Below are positions 60,706 through 64,000 of a stretch of 64,000 nucleotides of DNA, in pieces. The stretch is from Mycobacterium numidiamassiliense (GTDB lineage Bacteria; Actinomycetota; Actinomycetes; Mycobacteriales; Mycobacteriaceae), in assembly GCF_900157365.1 (NCBI RefSeq), contig NZ_FUEZ01000004.1, forward strand, positions 1 through 64,000. Reading direction: 5' to 3'. Under the pieces are notes generated by a model. That model saw only the letters and a program-made list of their open reading frames with translations. It did not search any database and had not been told where the DNA came from. The translations under genes and the position numbers were made by a program. How positions within the stretch are numbered: the stretch's first letter is position 1; each line of letters starts with the position of its first letter.

Positions 60706-60906
60706 GTTGCCTCGCAAAAGCCGGTCGGACAGTCGGTAGGCCGCACGGTAACACCCCGTAGTAAACGTTCGGGGCGGAATCAGGGACCATGCCAAAGGTG
60801 CGAATTGTCGCGACGCCCTTTGCCACCCGAGGCGGGCTGGGATCCGTTGAACAGCAGGGAATTTCGCCTCGACAAGGCGGGCCAGCGGGCCGCGATTCCC
60901 GAGGCG

Positions 60907-61332
60907 CTAGGGGCGCGGCTGCACGTCGACGCTGGGCGGCCGCGGCGACGGTTCTGGGCGCGACGAACGCCGGATGATGCTGAACGCGACGGCGCCGGCG
61001 GCCAGGACCGCCACCGCGGCAACCGCGAGCACCCATGGGCGAGGCCCGCGGCGGCGCGACCGCCGGGCGTCCTGCAGCGCCTGCGGAAGGTTGGCGACCA
61101 CTTCCTGCGCGGCCGCCAACTCCAGGCCGATCGTTTCTTGTGCCGCGGCGATTTCGCGGGCCAACTGGCCCCGCTCATACGCGCGACGGAGCTGTGCGGC
61201 GGTCGACCGCGCGGAGTCGACACCGAGCCCGACAACCCCACGGGTGACATCCACCGGTCCCACCGTTGAGTACGTCAGCCCCCGGGCCAATCGCTCCCGG
61301 GGCGTCAGCCGGGACTCCGCCTTTGCTCTCAT
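60907..61332 (-). CDS. cwsA: CwsA, cell wall synthesis protein
   Basis: 141 residues (145 in M. tuberculosis Rv0008c). LTPRERLARGLTYSTVGPVDVTRGVVGLGVDSARSTAAQLRR (by its ends, about 9-50) is the conserved cytosolic part, followed by a helical coil REIAAAQETIGLELAAAQEVV and one transmembrane helix near the C-terminus (WVLAVAAVAVLAAGAVAFSII). CwsA interacts with CrgA and Wag31 and helps polar growth. crgA is 1.3 kb away on the same strand. Confidence 0.87.
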   Translation of the reverse strand: MRAKAESRLTPRERLARGLTYSTVGPVDVTRGVVGLGVDSARSTAAQLRRAYERGQLAREIAAAQETIGLELAAAQEVVANLPQALQDARRSRRRGPRPWVLAVAAVAVLAAGAVAFSIIRRSSRPEPSPRPPSVDVQPRP

Positions 61333-61462
61333 CTGCCGCCTTCCTCAACGGATCGTGGAACCTACAGACTGCCACCATCAGGACGCCGTGGGTCAATTGC
61401 CCGGAGAGCGTCCGGGGCCGGACGTGGCCGAGTGACACCCGGTGCGGGCACGCCCACGGCGA

Positions 61463-62011
61463 GTGGCAGACTGTGTTGCCGTGACTAACAGCCCCTTTCA
61501 GACTGCCACCGCCACGCTGCACACCAACCGCGGCGACATCAAGGTCGCTCTCTTCGGAAATCACGCCCCCAAGACGGTCGCCAACTTCGTCGGCCTGGCG
61601 CAGGGCACCAAGGATTACTCGACCCAGAATGCCTCCGGCGGCCCGTCGGGCCCGTTCTACGATGGCGCGGTCTTTCACCGGGTGATCCAGGGCTTCATGA
61701 TCCAGGGCGGCGACCCGACCGGTACCGGTCGCGGCGGCCCCGGCTACAAGTTCGCCGACGAATTCCACCCCGAGCTGCAATTCGACAAGCCCTACCTGTT
61801 GGCGATGGCCAACGCGGGCCCGGGCACCAACGGCTCCCAGTTCTTCATCACCGTCGGCCAGACGCCGCACCTGAATCGGCGCCACACGATCTTCGGTGAG
61901 GTGACCGACCCCGATTCGCAGAAGGTCGTCGACGCGATCGCGACCACCTCCACCGACGGCAACGACCGTCCGACCGACGCGGTTGTCATCGAGTCGATCA
62001 CCATCTCGTAA
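61463..62011 (+). CDS. ppiA: PpiA, cyclophilin-type peptidyl-prolyl isomerase
   Basis: 182 residues from GTG 61463, equal to the M. tuberculosis length; a second GTG at 61481 would give 176 and cannot be excluded, as neither has a good ribosome site. The cyclophilin core is intact: FHRVIQGFMIQGGD (catalytic Arg in FHRV), GYKFADEF, LAMANAGPGTNGSQFFIT and HTIFGEV. A cytosolic protein-folding enzyme. Almost identical to the M. tuberculosis protein in the core. Confidence 0.95.
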   Translation: MADCVAVTNSPFQTATATLHTNRGDIKVALFGNHAPKTVANFVGLAQGTKDYSTQNASGGPSGPFYDGAVFHRVIQGFMIQGGDPTGTGRGGPGYKFADEFHPELQFDKPYLLAMANAGPGTNGSQFFITVGQTPHLNRRHTIFGEVTDPDSQKVVDAIATTSTDGNDRPTDAVVIESITIS

Positions 62012-62036
62012 GACGGCTGTTTGGCCGAGTCTGCGC

Positions 62037-62468
62037 TCACGGTTGTTGCCGGCCGGCGTAACCGGCGGCAGTGAGCGCGTCGAGAACCTCTAATGGGCTG
62101 GTGCCGAGGTCCCAGCGACTGAACAGCACCAGCCTTTCGTCGGCCGTTTCGACCTCGAGCAACCGCACGGTCCGCCCGTAGCGGCGGAATTCGGTGATCC
62201 GAATGATCTTGATATCGGAATGCTGCAATACCTGCGTTCGGAACCAGCCCCGGATCGCCAGGCCGGCGGGTGTAATTGCCAGCTTTGGGCGTGCGCGCCA
62301 CGACGCGCCCGCAAACAAGATCAGACCCACCGCGGCAATCCCGGTCAGAGCACGCCCCGGCGGGTCTGTGACGACAGTCACACTTGCGATAGCCATTAAA
62401 ACGCCGGCAACCCCGCAACCAGCGATTCCCGCCAAGCGCGGTTCCCACTGTGTTTGCTGAGCGGGCAA
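62037..62468 (-). CDS. PH-domain membrane protein (Rv0010c homologue)
   Basis: 143 residues from TTG 62468, preceded at seven bases by GGGAGGG; M. tuberculosis Rv0010c is 141. An upstream ATG at 62486 overlaps this ribosome site and is less likely. Two transmembrane helices (about 10-50, GCGVAGVLMAIASVTVV and ALTGIAAVGLILFAGA) precede a bacterial PH-like domain with PKLAITPAGLAIRGWFRTQVL and IIRITEFRRYGRTVRLLEVE. The function is unknown. It lies between ppiA (convergent) and crgA. Confidence 0.87.
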   Translation of the reverse strand: MPAQQTQWEPRLAGIAGCGVAGVLMAIASVTVVTDPPGRALTGIAAVGLILFAGASWRARPKLAITPAGLAIRGWFRTQVLQHSDIKIIRITEFRRYGRTVRLLEVETADERLVLFSRWDLGTSPLEVLDALTAAGYAGRQQP

Positions 62469-62497
62469 CCTATGCCCTCCCACCATGGGCGATGCAG

Positions 62498-62529
62498 TTA
62501 TCCACAGCAGCTATCAACAGTGGGGATAA
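62498..62529. promoter_or_regulatory. pair of inverted DnaA-box-like sequences upstream of the Rv0010c homologue
   Basis: TTATCCACA (62498-62506), a perfect consensus DnaA box, faces TGGGGATAA (62521-62529, reverse TTATCCCCA), 14 bases apart. The whole is an imperfect palindrome with TTATCC/GGATAA ends. It lies just upstream of the Rv0010c homologue, about 12 kb from oriC, and could regulate that gene or titrate DnaA. Confidence 0.5.
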
Positions 62530-62617
62530 ATAACACGCGTGTGATTGGGTGCACACAAGGTTGCTGGCGTAGCGACAAATCAACGGGAAGATGAATTCAT
62601 TATGTTGTGACTACTGG

Positions 62618-62899
62618 TCAGTGCCAGCGCATGGTGAGCAACAAACCGGTGATCATGAAGGCGAACGCGATCGCATAGTTCCAGGGGCCGAGTTGCGCCA
62701 TCCAGTTCAGCGCTGCCGGGGCCTGGCTGCCGACGGCGGCTAATTGGAAGACCATCAGCCAGACGAGCCCGATCAGCATGAGACTGACGAACAGCGCGAC
62801 GAACCACACGCTCGACGGTCCAACCTTCACCTTCACGGGTGTGCGGCTGACAGCGCTCACGGTGAAGTCGTTCTTCTTACGGACCTTCGACTTGGGCAT
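62618..62899 (-). CDS. crgA: CrgA, cell division protein
   Basis: 93 residues, as in M. tuberculosis. [17 protein letters not shown] is the conserved cytosolic start; two transmembrane helices follow ([20 protein letters not shown] and [20 protein letters not shown]). CrgA recruits FtsI and FtsQ to the septum and interacts with CwsA. It is divergent from the DUF881 gene across 122 bases. Confidence 0.96.
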   Translation of the reverse strand: MPKSKVRKKNDFTVSAVSRTPVKVKVGPSSVWFVALFVSLMLIGLVWLMVFQLAAVGSQAPAALNWMAQLGPWNYAIAFAFMITGLLLTMRWH

Positions 62900-63021
62900 G
62901 ATTACCTCGGGCTTACCTCAACGACGCGATGAGCAGGACGGGGTGCAACGATTATTGCTGCAGGCAGAGCTTGGCTACGAGCCTAACTCACCTGGCAGCG
63001 TCACCAGGAAACGGAGAGTCG

Positions 63022-63765
63022 ATGAGTGACACGCGCCGCTCGCCATGGCGGTTCGGGGTGCCGCTGGTCTGCCTGATGGCGGGACTGCTGTTGGCTGCCA
63101 CTCACGGTGTGTCCGGCGGCGCCGAGATCCGCCGCAGTGATGCGCCTCGCCTGGTCGATTTGGTTCGCGAGGCGCAGTGGACGGTGGACGGCCTCAAGGC
63201 GCAGCGCGACGAGCTGGCCGCCAAGCTCGATTCGACGCACCTGCGGTCCTCCGATGCCGCGCTGGCGGCGATGCTGCGGCGCTCCGCGGAGCTGGCCGGT
63301 GAGGCGGATATGGATGCGGTCCACGGACCTGGGCTGGTGGTCACCCTCGAGGACGCCAAACGGGACGCCAACGGGCGCTTCCCGCGCGACGCCTCCCCCG
63401 ACGACCTGGTGGTACACCAGCAAGACATCCAGGCGGTTCTCAACGCGCTGTGGAGTGCGGGTGCCGAGGCCGTTCAGATGCAGGACCAGCGGATCATCGC
63501 GACCTCGGTGCCCCGCTGCGTTGGCAACACGCTCTTGCTCAACGGCCGCACCTACAGCCCGCCGTACGTGATCATCGCCATCGGCAATGCGGCGGCGATG
63601 CAGGCGGCCCTGGCCGCCGCTCCGCTGGTGATCCTGTACAAGCAGTATGTCGTTCGCTTCGGACTCGGCTACAGCGAAGACGTCAAGTCCGATGTGCGGA
63701 TAGTCGGCCACAGCGAACCGGTCCGGATGCATTTCGCCCAGCCGATCGGGCCCGTGAACTACTAG
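63022..63765 (+). CDS. DUF881 protein (Rv0012 homologue)
   Basis: 247 residues from ATG 63022, after GGAGAG; the frame is open further upstream, but no ribosome site supports it. One N-terminal transmembrane helix (PLVCLMAGLLLAATHGVSG), a coiled-coil stretch (LVDLVREAQWTVDGLKAQRDELAAKL, by its ends, about 45-72) and the DUF881 domain with GPGLVVTLEDA, VHQQDIQAVLNALWSAGAEAV and PPYVIIAIGNAAAMQAAL. DUF881 proteins are linked to cell division in Gram-positives. It lies between crgA and trpG, as in M. tuberculosis. Confidence 0.9.
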   Translation: MSDTRRSPWRFGVPLVCLMAGLLLAATHGVSGGAEIRRSDAPRLVDLVREAQWTVDGLKAQRDELAAKLDSTHLRSSDAALAAMLRRSAELAGEADMDAVHGPGLVVTLEDAKRDANGRFPRDASPDDLVVHQQDIQAVLNALWSAGAEAVQMQDQRIIATSVPRCVGNTLLLNGRTYSPPYVIIAIGNAAAMQAALAAAPLVILYKQYVVRFGLGYSEDVKSDVRIVGHSEPVRMHFAQPIGPVNY

Positions 63766-63803
63766 GGCCTACTAGGTGCTCGGGTGAACGGTAGCCTGGC
63801 ACG

Positions 63804-64000
63804 ATGCGGATCCTGGTTGTCGACAACTACGACAGCTTCGTGTTCAACCTGGTGCAGTACCTGGGCCAGCTTGGCGTCGAGGCGCAGGTGTGGCGCAACG
63901 ACGACGACCGGCTGTCCGGCGCGGCCGATGACCACGCCGCCATCGCGGCGCAGTTCGACGGTGTTCTGCTCAGCCCGGGCCCGGGCACCCCGGAACGCGC
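63804..64000 (+). CDS. trpG: glutamine amidotransferase (TrpG/PabA), 3' truncated by window edge
   Basis: Only the first 65 codons are in the window. MRILVVDNYDSFVFNLVQYLGQLG and LLSPGPGTPE are the typical start of class I amidotransferases of the anthranilate/p-aminobenzoate type. The enzyme hydrolyses glutamine to supply ammonia for anthranilate and/or aminodeoxychorismate synthesis. In M. tuberculosis it is Rv0013 and is followed by pknB; that part is not visible here. Confidence 0.93.
   Translation, partial: MRILVVDNYDSFVFNLVQYLGQLGVEAQVWRNDDDRLSGAADDHAAIAAQFDGVLLSPGPGTPER

Overview
This window comes from the oriC-proximal region of a Mycobacterium chromosome, most likely a slow-growing species. 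The evidence is high GC, heavy use of GTG/TTG starts, ESX-1 and ESX-2 type VII secretion genes (ESX-2 is known only from slow growers), and the block pcnA-mutT4-murJ-sigM-trxB-trxC-cwlM-parB-parA-rsmG-jag-yidC-yidD-rnpA-rpmH-dnaA-dnaN-recF-gyrB-gyrA. The order follows M. tuberculosis Rv3876 to Rv0013 apart from the differences listed below. Family assignments rest on motifs, length, context and recalled homologues; no database search was run and the species was not determined.

Layout. (1) 1-7534: 3' half of ESX-1: espI (cut by the window edge), eccD1, espJ, then espK and espB on the minus strand. (2) 7578-15620: a region absent from the M. tuberculosis ESX-1 locus. It holds a 45-codon ORF whose end resembles the EccE1 C-terminus, an FkbM methyltransferase, a four-gene plus-strand operon (Rv3406-like Fe/2-oxoglutarate dioxygenase, DUF6065, DUF1796, GT-A-like protein) and, converging on it, a sulfotransferase and two tandem GT9 glycosyltransferases, one fused to DUF4254. 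(3) 15674-18999: espL, eccE1, mycP1. (4) 19185-28345: a compact ESX-2 operon (esxD, esxC, espG2, Rv3888c-like, eccD2, mycP2, eccE2, eccA2) that lacks eccB2, eccC2, PE36 and PPE69; the next gene corresponds to Rv3906c, so about a dozen genes are missing between esxD and it. (5) 28519-42424: Rv3906c-like protein, pcnA, mutT4-Rv3909-murJ-sigM-anti-sigma M, trxB-trxC, cwlM, Rv3916c-like. (6) 42720-48214: parB, parA, rsmG, jag, yidC, yidD, rnpA, rpmH, with two perfect parS palindromes. (7) 48215-58594: dnaA, oriC, dnaN, recF, DUF721 gene, gyrB, gyrA. (8) 58710-64000: Rv0007-like, ileT, alaT, a putative C39-like lipoprotein, cwsA, ppiA, Rv0010c-like, crgA, DUF881 protein, and the start of trpG/pabA.

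How it works together. ESX-1 exports virulence-associated effectors (EspB, EspK, EspJ) through a membrane machine to which EccD1, EccE1 and MycP1 belong. The ESX-2 remnant keeps its substrates, chaperone, protease and part of its membrane complex but not its motor. The rest is housekeeping: replication start and origin segregation, topoisomerase, tRNA end repair, redox, lipid II flipping and peptidoglycan control, membrane protein insertion, and cell division.

The main candidates for something undescribed are the glyco/sulfo island inside ESX-1, with the changed espL/espB order and the EccE1-like sORF, and the motor-less ESX-2 locus.
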